Source of the DNA: Alphaproteobacteria bacterium 32-64-14 | GTDB taxonomy: Bacteria > Pseudomonadota > Alphaproteobacteria > Caulobacterales > Hyphomonadaceae | Direction: 5' to 3' | DNA: 64,000 nucleotides | Assembly: GCA_002280725.1 (NCBI GenBank) | Contig: NCEM01000010.1 | Span: 1-64,000 of the forward strand | Part shown: positions 48,040 through 57,508 of the stretch, in pieces | How positions within the stretch are numbered: the stretch's first letter is position 1 | Layout: every line of letters begins with the position of its first letter | The notes under the pieces: generated by a model | The model's database searches: none | Told to the model about the DNA's origin: nothing | The model's input: only the letters and a program-made list of their open reading frames with translations | Program-made: the position numbers and the translations under genes

Positions 48040-48999
48040 TCAACGTCCCAAGCGTGGAATGTAACGGATGTAGATAAGCGAGGCCAATAGCTCGACCATT
48101 GTTTGAGTGACGATAATCGACGGCAGCAACGGAACCGCGCCGGGGACGGCCAGAGCGATCGGCAGCACAACAAGTGAGTTTCGTGTTCCCGCGCTGAAGG
48201 CCACCGCACGTCCGGCCGGTTCATTAAGCCTGACAAGCTGTGAAACGAGCCATCCGGCGATTGGAGCGAGAATGGCGAACGCCACATAGACGGGCAGAAC
48301 GCGCAACGCCGTCTCGCTGGCTGGTCCTAGCTGGGGTAGGACCGCGATGACGACAACGAATAGCACCAGCGCGGTTGCGGGAACGGGAAGCAGCCCTAGC
48401 GCAGAGGTCGCACGTTCGCCGAGCCGACTCCGTGCGGCCCAGACCTGAAATGCAATGGCAAGAGCGAGTGGGATAGCGATCAGCCAAACGAAGGCGTGGA
48501 TGAACGGCCCGACTTGAACGAGCCGTGCGGCCTCGTCCCCTAGAAACATGCTCAGGTAAATCGGCAGCAACAGGATCTGAACAATCAACAGCGCTGGCGT
48601 CGACGCCAACAACAGCCGGGCGTCGGCGCCTCCGAGATGAGAGAAAGTCACGACATAGTCGATGCACGGTGTGAGTAGCACCAGCAGCACACCGAGACGA
48701 ATAATCGGATCGGCGGGAACAAACTGGATCAGTCCAGCCACGAGTAGCGGCACAACGATGAAGTTGACGACTAGAAGCGCTGTAAGAAAGCGGACCTCCT
48801 TTAACGCCTGACCGAGCGCCGCAAGCGGCACCTGAAGAAATGTAACGAACAGCATCAAAGCGAGTGCTGGATTGATAGCTGCTTCAAGCGCCGTCGTACC
48901 AGAGAGCATAAGCGCGGCCACGGCCCCCAGCAGAACGGCGGCAAAATAGATTGCGACCTGTTGCGCTTCCATTTTGTGGCGGAGTTGGTCGCGATTCAT
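48040..48999 (-). CDS. arsenic resistance (Acr3-like) permease
   Basis: A 319-residue protein with about ten helices of the bile acid-sodium symporter/Acr3 fold. The conserved cysteine stretch VLLTPCIDYVVTFSHLGGAD (cysteine at about residue 112) is the Acr3 signature and is thought to bind or pass arsenite. No arsR or arsC lies near, and the base composition is slightly lower in GC than its neighbours, so transfer is possible. The substrate is inferred from family only. Confidence 0.82.
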   Translation of the reverse strand: MNRDQLRHKMEAQQVAIYFAAVLLGAVAALMLSGTTALEAAINPALALMLFVTFLQVPLAALGQALKEVRFLTALLVVNFIVVPLLVAGLIQFVPADPIIRLGVLLVLLTPCIDYVVTFSHLGGADARLLLASTPALLIVQILLLPIYLSMFLGDEAARLVQVGPFIHAFVWLIAIPLALAIAFQVWAARSRLGERATSALGLLPVPATALVLFVVVIAVLPQLGPASETALRVLPVYVAFAILAPIAGWLVSQLVRLNEPAGRAVAFSAGTRNSLVVLPIALAVPGAVPLLPSIIVTQTMVELLASLIYIRYIPRLGR

Positions 49000-49199
49000 G
49001 CGTGTCGTTCCTCATTCTGGCGTCGTTTAAGCAGCGGCCTTGCAAGCTTTTTGCGCATGACGTCGGTCAAGCGTTTACGGCTCGACGCTGACGTCCGCTA
49101 CGGCCCGGCAACTCCTTGCAGAGACAGACTGAAACAGTTGTGTTTCCGTTCACCGCCAGCGGGGGGCGAGGCGCCTGGTATGGTCACCGCGCCTGCGCT

Positions 49200-50885
49200 T
49201 CAGTTCTTCGCGCCGATGAACTCGTCGATCGTTCGGCGGGCGATCACCATGGCCTGCACTTCGCCGGCGCCCTCGAAGATGTTGAGGATGCGGGCGTCGC
49301 AGAGGACGCGGCTGATCGGGTATTCCAGCGCGAAGCCGTTGCCGCCGTGAACCTGCAGCGCGTTATCGGCGGCGCCCCAGGCGATGCGGGCGGCGAGCAT
49401 TTTCGCGAGGCCGGCTTCGAGGTCGCAGCGCTTGCCGGCGTCCTTCTGGCGGGCCGAGAAATAGGTGAGCTGTCGGACGCCGACGAGTTCGGCGGCCATC
49501 ATCACCAGCTTGTCGGAGGTGCGCGGAAAGTCGAAAATCTGGCGGCCGAACTGCGTGCGTTCCAGCGAATACTTCAGGCCAAGCTCCAGCGCGCATTGCG
49601 CAACGCCGATGGCGCGCGCGGCGGTCTGGATGCGGGCGCCTTCGAAGGTCGCCATCAGGTGCTTGAACCCCTGGCCCTCGACTTCGCCGAGCAGGTTTTC
49701 GAGCGGGACTTCGAAGCCATCAAAGCCGAGTTCGTATTCCTTCATGCCGCGATAGCCGAGCACTTCGATCTCGCCGCCGGTCATGCCTTTGGCGGGGAAG
49801 GGGTTGCCTTCGACGCCGCGCGGCTTCTCGCAGATGAACATGGAGAGGCCGGAGAAATTGTTGGTGTCGGGGATCGAGCGGGCCAGCACGGTCATCAGGT
49901 CGGCGCGGGCGGCGTGCGTGATCCAGGTCTTGTTGCCGGTGATCTTCCAGGTGTCGCCATCCTTCGTGGCGCGCGTCCGCAGGCTGCCGAGGTCCGAGCC
50001 GGTGTTCGGTTCGGTGAACACGGCGGTCGGCAGGATTTCGCCCGAAGCGATGCCGGGGAGATACTTCTCCTGTTGTGCGCGCGTGCCGCCGTTGAGGAGA
50101 AGCTCCGCCGCGATTTCCGAGCGCGTGCCGAGCGAGCCGACGCCGATATAGGCGCGGGAGAGTTCTTCGGACACGACACACATCGACGTCTTGCCGAGAC
50201 CAAGGCCGCCGAACTCTTCGGGGATGGTGAGGCCGAAGACGCCCATCTCGCCCATCTGCTTGACGACGCTGTCCGGGATCAGCTCGTCCTTCATGTGCCA
50301 CTGGTGGGCGTAGGGTTCGACGACTTCCTTGCCGAAGGCGCGGAACTGGTCGCGGATCTGTTCAAAGGTTTCCTCAAGGCCAGTGTATTCCACCGTCGCC
50401 TTCTGGCTTTCGAGGAAGCCACGGATGTGTCTGGCGGCCGCCATGCGTGCGGCGGGCGTGTTGCCGCTCATGACCAGTTTGGTGATCGACGGCGTGAACA
50501 GCTTCTGCATGATCGCCTGATCGTGCGTCATGTCGATCGGGCGAACGATTTCGACCTGCGTCATCGGCAGGCCGCCGATTAGCTGGCTGAGATATTCGCC
50601 AAACAGAATCTGCGTGAGGAGCTGTTCGATCTCGCCGAACCGGCCTTCGTCCGCGATGCGGTCAGCCCAGTTGGCGGTTTCCTTCAGCGTCTCGACATAG
50701 GTCAGCACCCAGGCGAGGCCGTGGGTGGCGCGCTGTTCCTCGTCGATCTTACGGCGGTCCACCTTGCCGGCAGGGGCGACAGTGGCGGCCACGGCGCGGC
50801 GCAGATCGAGGAAATAGGCCTCGGCGTCGGACGCGGCCTGACGGACGGTGGCCCTGAGGTCCGAAATCACGACGCTGTCCGACAT
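49200..50885 (-). CDS. mcd: (2S)-methylsuccinyl-CoA dehydrogenase
   Basis: A 561-residue acyl-CoA dehydrogenase with a 150-residue N-terminal extension, as in Mcd of the ethylmalonyl-CoA pathway. The extension carries EEQRATHGLAWVLTYVETLK and GRFGEIEQLLTQILFGEYLS, which match Mcd. The core has the FAD-binding TGNKTWITHAARADLM and the C-terminal GGNGFALEYPISRVLCDARI. Mcd makes mesaconyl-CoA and feeds electrons to ETF. Start ATG 50885 after GGGAG. A generic acyl-CoA dehydrogenase is the alternative. Confidence 0.78.
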   Translation of the reverse strand: MSDSVVISDLRATVRQAASDAEAYFLDLRRAVAATVAPAGKVDRRKIDEEQRATHGLAWVLTYVETLKETANWADRIADEGRFGEIEQLLTQILFGEYLSQLIGGLPMTQVEIVRPIDMTHDQAIMQKLFTPSITKLVMSGNTPAARMAAARHIRGFLESQKATVEYTGLEETFEQIRDQFRAFGKEVVEPYAHQWHMKDELIPDSVVKQMGEMGVFGLTIPEEFGGLGLGKTSMCVVSEELSRAYIGVGSLGTRSEIAAELLLNGGTRAQQEKYLPGIASGEILPTAVFTEPNTGSDLGSLRTRATKDGDTWKITGNKTWITHAARADLMTVLARSIPDTNNFSGLSMFICEKPRGVEGNPFPAKGMTGGEIEVLGYRGMKEYELGFDGFEVPLENLLGEVEGQGFKHLMATFEGARIQTAARAIGVAQCALELGLKYSLERTQFGRQIFDFPRTSDKLVMMAAELVGVRQLTYFSARQKDAGKRCDLEAGLAKMLAARIAWGAADNALQVHGGNGFALEYPISRVLCDARILNIFEGAGEVQAMVIARRTIDEFIGAKN

Positions 50886-51102
50886 TCCCGTCCACTCCCG
50901 TTTCGACACGTTTCCCGTAGCCGATTGCGGCGTTGCAGCAAAGATCATGTCGTTCGCCTCGACACATCCCCGTGTTTCGGGCGAATCTCGCCCCGCAACC
51001 CGATTTCAGCGGCTTGATTGCATACGCAGGCTCCTTCAAAACCGTTCAGAGGTAGACGCTGCGGCAAGACATCGCGCATCGCCTTAGCGGAGGAGACGTC
51101 CA

Positions 51103-52230
51103 ATGAAGTTCACCGGTTTGCGGACTGCGATGCTCGCATCGGTTGCGATGCTGATGGCTGCGGGGGCGGCACACGCCCAGAGCGAGCCGGGTTACACCCC
51201 GCCCAAGACGCCATGGGGCGCGCCGGACCTGCAGGGGTTCTGGAGCAATGCCTCGATCACCGACATGCAGCGCGATCCGCAATATCCAAACCTGGTGATG
51301 ACCGAAGACGAAGTCGCCCGGATGGAGGGCGCGGACTACTACAACAATCGCACGCGCGAGGACGCGAAGCCCGCTGATGTTACGAACCTCAAACTTCTGG
51401 ATGGATCGGACCTTCTCTCGGGCGGCGGCTACAACGCATTCTGGGTCGACCAGGGCAGCAATGTTGCGCGCGTGAGAGGCACGCCGCGATCGTCCTGGAT
51501 TGTTGAGCCGGCTAGCGGCCGCATACCGCGCATCGGCGCGCCTGCAGTCACTGCTCCTGCTGCTGCTCCTCCGCGCCCGACGGGAGCCGCCGCGCCGAGC
51601 GGCACGGTGCAAGGGCCCGGCGCCGTCAGCCGCACCGCTGGCGGTGGCTTCGGCAGCTACGACAATCCCGAGAACCGCCCGATGGGCGAGCGCTGCATCA
51701 TCGGCTTCGGCAACACCGGTGGGCCGGTGATGACCAACGTGCTCTACAACAACACGTACCAGATCGTGCAGTCGCCAACGCATGCGATGATCCTGGTGGA
51801 GATGGTTCACGATGCGCGCATCGTTCCGATCTTCGCCAACGCCGAGGCGGCGCGCGCCGGCTATCGTCCGAGCGCCATCACGCAGTGGCTGGGCGATTCA
51901 GTCGGCTGGTATGAAGGCGACACGCTGGTGGTGGAGACCCGCAACGTGCATCCCCAGCAGCGCGGCTATGTCTCCAAGGCGGGCAAGCTGACCGAGCGCT
52001 TCACGCGCTGGAATGCAGGGCAGGTGGTCTATGAATTCACGGTGGAAGATCCCACGCAGTTTTCCCAGTCGTGGAAAGGCGAGATGGCGTTCAATGCCTC
52101 GAAAGAGCCGTCCTACGAGTACGCCTGCCATGAGGGCAATCACGCGATGTACGGCATTCTCGCCGGCGCCCGCGAGAAAGAGCGGGACGGCAGCACGGTC
52201 GCGGCCAACGCCGACGAAGAAGGCCGATAG
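51103..52230 (+). CDS. exported protein, paralogous family member 2
   Basis: A 375-residue exported protein; signal MKFTGLRTAMLASVAMLMAAG to AHA-Q. It shares the layout of the 39653 gene: PDLQGFWSNASITDMQRDPQ opening, RCIIGFGNTGGPVMTNVLYN, HDARIVPIFANAEAARAG, WLGDSVGWYEGDTLVVETRN and YEYACHEGNHAMYGILAGA. An Ala/Pro-rich insert (about residues 145-170) is extra. A P460-type cytochrome follows on the same strand, so an electron-transfer or oxidative role is an idea only. Confidence 0.86.
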   Translation: MKFTGLRTAMLASVAMLMAAGAAHAQSEPGYTPPKTPWGAPDLQGFWSNASITDMQRDPQYPNLVMTEDEVARMEGADYYNNRTREDAKPADVTNLKLLDGSDLLSGGGYNAFWVDQGSNVARVRGTPRSSWIVEPASGRIPRIGAPAVTAPAAAPPRPTGAAAPSGTVQGPGAVSRTAGGGFGSYDNPENRPMGERCIIGFGNTGGPVMTNVLYNNTYQIVQSPTHAMILVEMVHDARIVPIFANAEAARAGYRPSAITQWLGDSVGWYEGDTLVVETRNVHPQQRGYVSKAGKLTERFTRWNAGQVVYEFTVEDPTQFSQSWKGEMAFNASKEPSYEYACHEGNHAMYGILAGAREKERDGSTVAANADEEGR

Positions 52231-52407
52231 GCGCCCACGATTACTTCAATCCGGCGTGAGGTAAGCCGCCTTGGCGCAAAGCGTGCGGACTTTGTCCGCA
52301 TTCGCGGGGCAGGGGCCGTTGCGGTCCGGCGCGGCTGGGCGCTCCATTGCGTTCGGGTCGGATCACGCACCTCGCCCGTGAGAGGCGAGACAAAAGGGAC
52401 ATCAAAT

Positions 52408-52965
52408 ATGAAACGCCTCCTCATGTCGTGCGCGGCTGCTGCGGCTGGCGCGGGCCTGCTTGCGGCTGCAGCGTTTGCCGGGCCGACGTTCGACGAACAG
52501 GGCCGCATCGTGATCCCCGAGAACATGGATCGCTGGCCGACAGTCGGCGCCACGTATGCCCTGCAGTACGAGGGCGATGGCGGGATGACGCTGAACACAG
52601 TGCGGCTCGATCCTGCAAGCTACGACGCCTACGCCGCCACGGGTACGTTTCCGGTTGGCGCCATCCTTCAGCTTGAGGTGAGATTGCCTGTCGAGGAGAT
52701 GGCGCCGGCAAAGGGCGGCAAGACGCAAGGCGCCATCGTTGGCCGCTCGCTGCATGTGAAGGACGAGAAGGGCGGGCCGGGCACGTGGACCTTCTACGGC
52801 TTTGGCCCCGGCGCGAAGACGGGCAACGCCATCCCGCGCAGCCAGGCCTGCTATGCCTGCCACGATGAACACGCCGGCAAGACCGACACGGTGTTCATGC
52901 AGTTCTACCCGGCGCTGGCGGAAGCCCGCGCGCGTGTGGCGCAGGCTTCCGCCGCCGGACAGTAG
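52408..52965 (+). CDS. cytochrome P460 family protein
   Basis: A 185-residue exported protein, start ATG 52408 after AAAAGGGAC. Signal MKRLLMSCAAAAAGAGLLAA to AFA-G. The single c-type haem motif is CYACH (residues about 158-162), followed by DEHAGKTDTVFMQFYP. The beta-rich mature part with the haem motif near the C-terminus is the P460 fold. P460 enzymes oxidise hydroxylamine or detoxify nitrogen oxides. It lies 177 bases past the exported paralogue and may share its transcript. Confidence 0.85.
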   Translation: MKRLLMSCAAAAAGAGLLAAAAFAGPTFDEQGRIVIPENMDRWPTVGATYALQYEGDGGMTLNTVRLDPASYDAYAATGTFPVGAILQLEVRLPVEEMAPAKGGKTQGAIVGRSLHVKDEKGGPGTWTFYGFGPGAKTGNAIPRSQACYACHDEHAGKTDTVFMQFYPALAEARARVAQASAAGQ

Positions 52966-52966
52966 A

Positions 52967-53581
52967 TCAAGCTGCCTTGATCAGACCTTCGGCAACCAGC
53001 GACGCCTGCACCGCTGGGCGCGCGGAGACGCGGGCCTGATAGGCGAGAAGTTTCGGGAAGGCCGACAGATCGACCTTCAGCGACGCCGCCCAGTTAGTGA
53101 CCGTGTAGAGATACGCATCCACGGTCGCGAACTGGTCGCCCGTCAGATACGTGCGGCCATCGGACAGCATTTCCTCGATCAGCTTGTAGCGCGTGTACGC
53201 CTTGTCGATCGTGGCCTTGCGGGCGTCGTCCGTGATCGCGGGATTGAACAGGGCGCCCAGCGACTTGTGCAGCTCTGTCGAGATGTAGACGGCAAGCTCA
53301 TCCTGCTTCACGCGCGCCTTGGTGCCGTGAGCGGGGGCTAGCTTTGCGCCCGGTTTGAGATCGGCGATGTAGCCGTGAACGACAACGTTCTCGGTGAGGA
53401 TATCTCCATCCTCCATGCGCAGGGCGGGCACATAGCCCTTGGGGTTCACGCTGAGAAAATCCTCGCCGTGTTCTGTCTTCTTGTCGCGTCCAACGCGCTC
53501 GAGCTCGACGGGAATACCCGCCTCGCGCAGCAGGATGTGCGAAGCGAGCGAGCAGGCGCCGGGCATGTAGTAGAGTTTCAT
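52967..53581 (-). CDS. glutathione S-transferase
   Basis: A 204-residue cytosolic GST. Opening MKLYYMPGACSLASHILLRE is the beta-class start with the catalytic cysteine at residue 10 (ACS), followed by the thioredoxin domain to about 80 and the helical domain with LTGDQFATVDAYLYTVTNW. The beta class conjugates glutathione to electrophiles. Divergent from the HxlR gene across 122 bases with inverted repeats. Confidence 0.94.
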   Translation of the reverse strand: MKLYYMPGACSLASHILLREAGIPVELERVGRDKKTEHGEDFLSVNPKGYVPALRMEDGDILTENVVVHGYIADLKPGAKLAPAHGTKARVKQDELAVYISTELHKSLGALFNPAITDDARKATIDKAYTRYKLIEEMLSDGRTYLTGDQFATVDAYLYTVTNWAASLKVDLSAFPKLLAYQARVSARPAVQASLVAEGLIKAA

Positions 53582-53621
53582 GTGGGATTATCCTCCGTGT
53601 CCTGTGCACGGAGTTAGGGCG

Positions 53622-53687
53622 CGCGATTACATTTGGAAACCACATGTCGATATGTTACCAGAGATAATCGCGTAACCGCCAGGTAAC
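53622..53687. promoter_or_regulatory. divergent control region, candidate HxlR operators
   Basis: Between gst (minus) and the HxlR gene (plus). cgcgatta (53622-53629) and taatcgcg (53665-53672) are perfect inverted copies; acat/atgt (53642-53655) lies inside, and gttacc (53654) with ggtaac (53682) form another pair. HxlR-type regulators bind such AT-rich dyads next to their own gene. Individually weak, together suggestive. Confidence 0.45.
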
Positions 53688-53703
53688 CTAGGGAGTTGGG
53701 GGA

Positions 53704-54075
53704 ATGCCGCTCAAGGTCCGCAAGAGCGCCGTGCGCCAGCAGGCCGAGATGTGCCCCATCGGCGCCTGCATGGACCTGATCGGCGGCGCGTGGACGCCCA
53801 ACATCATCTGGTATCTGTCCGGCGGCGCGCGGCGCTTCTCCGAGTTGCGCGAGGATGTGAAGCGGATCTCCGCGAAAATGCTCTCCACCCGCCTGAAAGA
53901 GATGGAGGCTGCCGGCATCATCGACCGCACCGTTATCGACAGCTCGCCGCCATCGGTCGAGTATTCGCTGACCCCGCTTGGCCGCGAACTGATCCCCGCA
54001 ATCGAATCGATCGCGCGCGTTGGCTACAAGCTGAAACGCGAGCAGGCGAAGAAGCGGATCAGTGTCGCGCGCTGA
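53704..54075 (+). CDS. HxlR family transcriptional regulator
   Basis: A 123-residue winged-helix regulator. Hallmarks are CPIGACMDLIGGAWTPNIIWYL and RRFSELREDVKRISAKMLSTRL, with a wing ending EYSLTPLGRELIP. The two N-terminal cysteines could make it redox-sensitive. Start ATG 53704 after GGAGTTGGGGG. Next to a GST gene and the reductase, it probably controls them in response to electrophiles. Confidence 0.93.
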   Translation: MPLKVRKSAVRQQAEMCPIGACMDLIGGAWTPNIIWYLSGGARRFSELREDVKRISAKMLSTRLKEMEAAGIIDRTVIDSSPPSVEYSLTPLGRELIPAIESIARVGYKLKREQAKKRISVAR

Positions 54076-54088
54076 TCCTGCGCTCTCT

Positions 54089-54730
54089 CTACCATTTCGA
54101 TATCATGTAGTGCGTCGCGCCTTCGCCGGAGAACATCCGCGCCTTGAAGCCCAGCGCATTGAGGTCGATGCCATGGAGCAGATGTTCGCCGCGCCCGAGC
54201 AGGACGGGCGAGACTGCAAGGTGCATGTCTTCGATCTGGCCTGCCTGCAGGTATTGCCGGATCGTCGATGCGCCGCCGCCGATGCGGACATCCTTGGCTC
54301 CAGCTGACGCCTTCGCGCGCTTGAGCGCGGCGTCGGGGCCGTCGGTGACGAAGTGGAAGGTCGTGTCGGACAAGCTGAATGATGCGCGTGGATAGTGCGT
54401 CAGCACGTACACGTCGCAATGATAGGGCGGGGCATCGCCCCACCAGCCTTTCCAGTTGTCATCCAGCCAGTCGCCTCGCACGGGCCCAAACATGTTGCGG
54501 CCGAGGATCCACGCGCCGACATTCTCGAACGAGCGTTCCGCGAAGCCGTTGTCGACGCCGTCTGCGCCACCGTCCTTGCCGAAGACAGCCTTCTGGATCG
54601 CCTTCGTCGGGAAGAACCACGTGTGCAGTTCCTGCCCGCGTTCGCCCAGAGGATTTTCGAGCGTCTGGTTTGGCCCCGCGCCGAATCCATCGACCGAGAT
54701 CGAGAAACAGTCGACGCGGACCTTCCCCAT
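54089..54730 (-). CDS. dihydrofolate reductase-like (RibD C-terminal) protein
   Basis: A 213-residue protein of the RibD_C/DHFR-like superfamily; start ATG 54730 (MGKVRVDCFSISVDGFG) after AAGGGA. The NADPH site segments are GGGASTIRQYLQAGQIED and a DVRI strand before it, and GRNMFGP is the loop after strand two. It likely reduces a small molecule with NADPH. Convergent with the HxlR gene, 13 bases between the stops. Confidence 0.88.
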   Translation of the reverse strand: MGKVRVDCFSISVDGFGAGPNQTLENPLGERGQELHTWFFPTKAIQKAVFGKDGGADGVDNGFAERSFENVGAWILGRNMFGPVRGDWLDDNWKGWWGDAPPYHCDVYVLTHYPRASFSLSDTTFHFVTDGPDAALKRAKASAGAKDVRIGGGASTIRQYLQAGQIEDMHLAVSPVLLGRGEHLLHGIDLNALGFKARMFSGEGATHYMISKW

Positions 54731-54807
54731 GGAAATTCCCTTCACGCCCGTGATCGCAGGCGCGGCGAACCTAGCGCGCCAGTCGCAAAGCGAAAGCGGT
54801 GGGTGGG

Positions 54808-55986
<1,179 letters not shown>

Positions 55987-56019
55987 TCACGCAACGCCCG
56001 AACGGGACTTGAGCGTGGA

Positions 56020-56073
56020 GAGTCGCTGACCCGGGTAAATAACCCATTGAGTCAATGGTTAAGCGGCATTTAC
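56020..56073 (-). promoter_or_regulatory. ccrM control region: two GANTC sites and CtrA-like box
   Basis: GAGTC sites at 56020-56024 and 56049-56053; the second is the exact centre of the 15-bp palindrome ccattgagtcaatgg (56044-56058). A box GTTAA-N7-TTAC lies at 56058-56073, one base off the CtrA consensus TTAA-N7-TTAA. It is about 80 to 95 bases ahead of the ccrM start. Methylation of GANTC and CtrA binding could both set the timing. Confidence 0.65.
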
Positions 56074-56098
56074 CATAATGGTTCTGGAGCGGTCGAAA

Positions 56099-56557
56099 CT
56101 AGTCCAACAGCCAACGCAGTTCTTCCGTGCGGCTGCGTGTGATCATCGCAAGGCAGGAAAAATGGACCGCCGGGCGCATCGAGCCGCCAAAGAAGGTGAG
56201 GCTGCGCGCCGCGCAGAAATCGCCGCTGCTGGCGATCCATGCCTTCTGCGACTCGGCAAGCGCCACTTCCGCGCCGGCAAATTCCGGCCCTTCCTCGGCA
56301 TAGGCGCGGTCTTGTTCGCGGAATTGCGCGATCGCCAGTTCGTAGGCAGCGGCCATGTCGCGTTCGGCCGCTTTGAAGTCGGCTTCCGCGCACATGTTCA
56401 TCTCGGCCTGGAATAGCGGGTCGGCGCAATTGAGCGCGTGGCCGGGCTGGGCGAGAGCGGCGGGGGCGCACAGCGTGGCGAGTGTGGCGAGAGCGGCGGG
56501 GGCGCACAGCGTGGCGAGTGTGAGCAGCAGGGCTGCAAGCCTGGCATGTGATGTCAT
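56099..56557 (-). CDS. LprI/DUF1311-like secreted protein
   Basis: A 152-residue secreted protein, start ATG 56557 with AAGGGGAC. The mature part has four cysteines in the LprI pattern (LNCADPLFQAEMNMCAEADF; DFCAARS; HFSCLAM) and a helical AERDMAAAYELAIAQF. Family members inhibit lysozyme. The signal peptide is unusual: a 12-residue hydrophobic unit is present twice, from an exact 36-bp tandem repeat. It follows ccrM's upstream region. Confidence 0.85.
   Translation of the reverse strand: MTSHARLAALLLTLATLCAPAALATLATLCAPAALAQPGHALNCADPLFQAEMNMCAEADFKAAERDMAAAYELAIAQFREQDRAYAEEGPEFAGAEVALAESQKAWIASSGDFCAARSLTFFGGSMRPAVHFSCLAMITRSRTEELRWLLD
56450..56521 (-). repeat. exact 36-bp tandem duplication in a signal peptide
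   Basis: Two identical 36-base units, 56450-56485 and 56486-56521, keep the reading frame and double the core LATLCAPAALA of the LprI-like signal peptide. Identity is complete, so the duplication is recent. Confidence 0.95.
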
Positions 56558-56695
56558 CGGTTCGTCCCCTTGGCGCCTCACGGCGTAAGCTAGGCGATTG
56601 CTGTGGCGCTTTGAAGGCCTTGCCCATCCAGGCCGCAGCGAGCAAGCCTTGGCCGGTGGCGCCGGGATGATCGGGCGCTGCATGCGGAGCTTGGA

Positions 56696-57478
56696 ATGCC
56701 CAGCCCACCGATGTCGCGCAGGCAGGTCGCAGCGGGGCTCGCTGTTGCGGGGCTGGCGGGCGCGTGTGCATCGGGCGCGGCGGACGTGGCCGTTTCCGAC
56801 GGGAGACTTTCCGCCCGGCCTGGGCCTGTCTCGGCGGCTGCTTCGCAACGGGGCGCCTTCCGGCTCGATACGTGGCCGCAGCCGGACGTGTTCATTCCAC
56901 CGGGCCATGATGTACTGAAGCCTGCGCCGCTAATGTTGCTGCTGCATGGCGGCGGGGGAGGCGGCGACAGGTTGCTGCGCGCATTTGTGCCGCTGGCGAG
57001 CGAGCACGGCGTGCTGCTGCTGGCGCCGGAGGCCGAGCGGCGGACGTGGGATGTGGTGCGCGCCTTCCAGTATGGCGGCGAGCCGGAATTCGGCGCCGAT
57101 GTGAAGCGCGTGGACGCTTCGCTCGAGGCGCTGTTTGCGCAGGCGGTGGTTGACCAGAGGCGGATCGCGATTGCGGGCATGTCGGATGGGGCGAGCTATG
57201 CGTTGTCGCTCGGCCTGCGCAACGCGGCGCTGTTCTCGCACATCATCGCGTTCTCGCCGGGCGGCATCGCGCCTTTTTCTGGCCGGCCCAAGCCTCGCAT
57301 CTTCATCTCGCACGGCCGCAGGGATCGCGTGCTGGCGTTCGACAACACGGCGAGCGGCATGGTGGGTGGGCTCAAGACCGCGGGCGCGGATGTGACCTTC
57401 ACGCCGTTCGATGGCGATCACGAGCTGCGGCCGCAGGAGATGCGCGCGGCGATGGACTGGTGGCTCAAAGCTCGGTAG
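56696..57478 (+). CDS. alpha/beta hydrolase, Tat-like lipoprotein esterase
   Basis: A 260-residue phospholipase/carboxylesterase-type enzyme. Signal SRRQVAAGLAVAGLAGACASG combines a twin-arginine pattern with a lipid cysteine at about residue 24. The fold has LMLLLHGGGGGGD, the nucleophile GMSDGASYAL (Ser about 162), ISHGRRDRVL with the acid and DHELRP with the His. It releases acyl groups from esters; the substrate is not readable. Alone in its direction between LprI and the orphan gene. Confidence 0.85.
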   Translation: MPSPPMSRRQVAAGLAVAGLAGACASGAADVAVSDGRLSARPGPVSAAASQRGAFRLDTWPQPDVFIPPGHDVLKPAPLMLLLHGGGGGGDRLLRAFVPLASEHGVLLLAPEAERRTWDVVRAFQYGGEPEFGADVKRVDASLEALFAQAVVDQRRIAIAGMSDGASYALSLGLRNAALFSHIIAFSPGGIAPFSGRPKPRIFISHGRRDRVLAFDNTASGMVGGLKTAGADVTFTPFDGDHELRPQEMRAAMDWWLKAR

Positions 57479-57508
57479 CCCAATTTTGCGAAGTTCCTCG
57501 GCTAGAGG

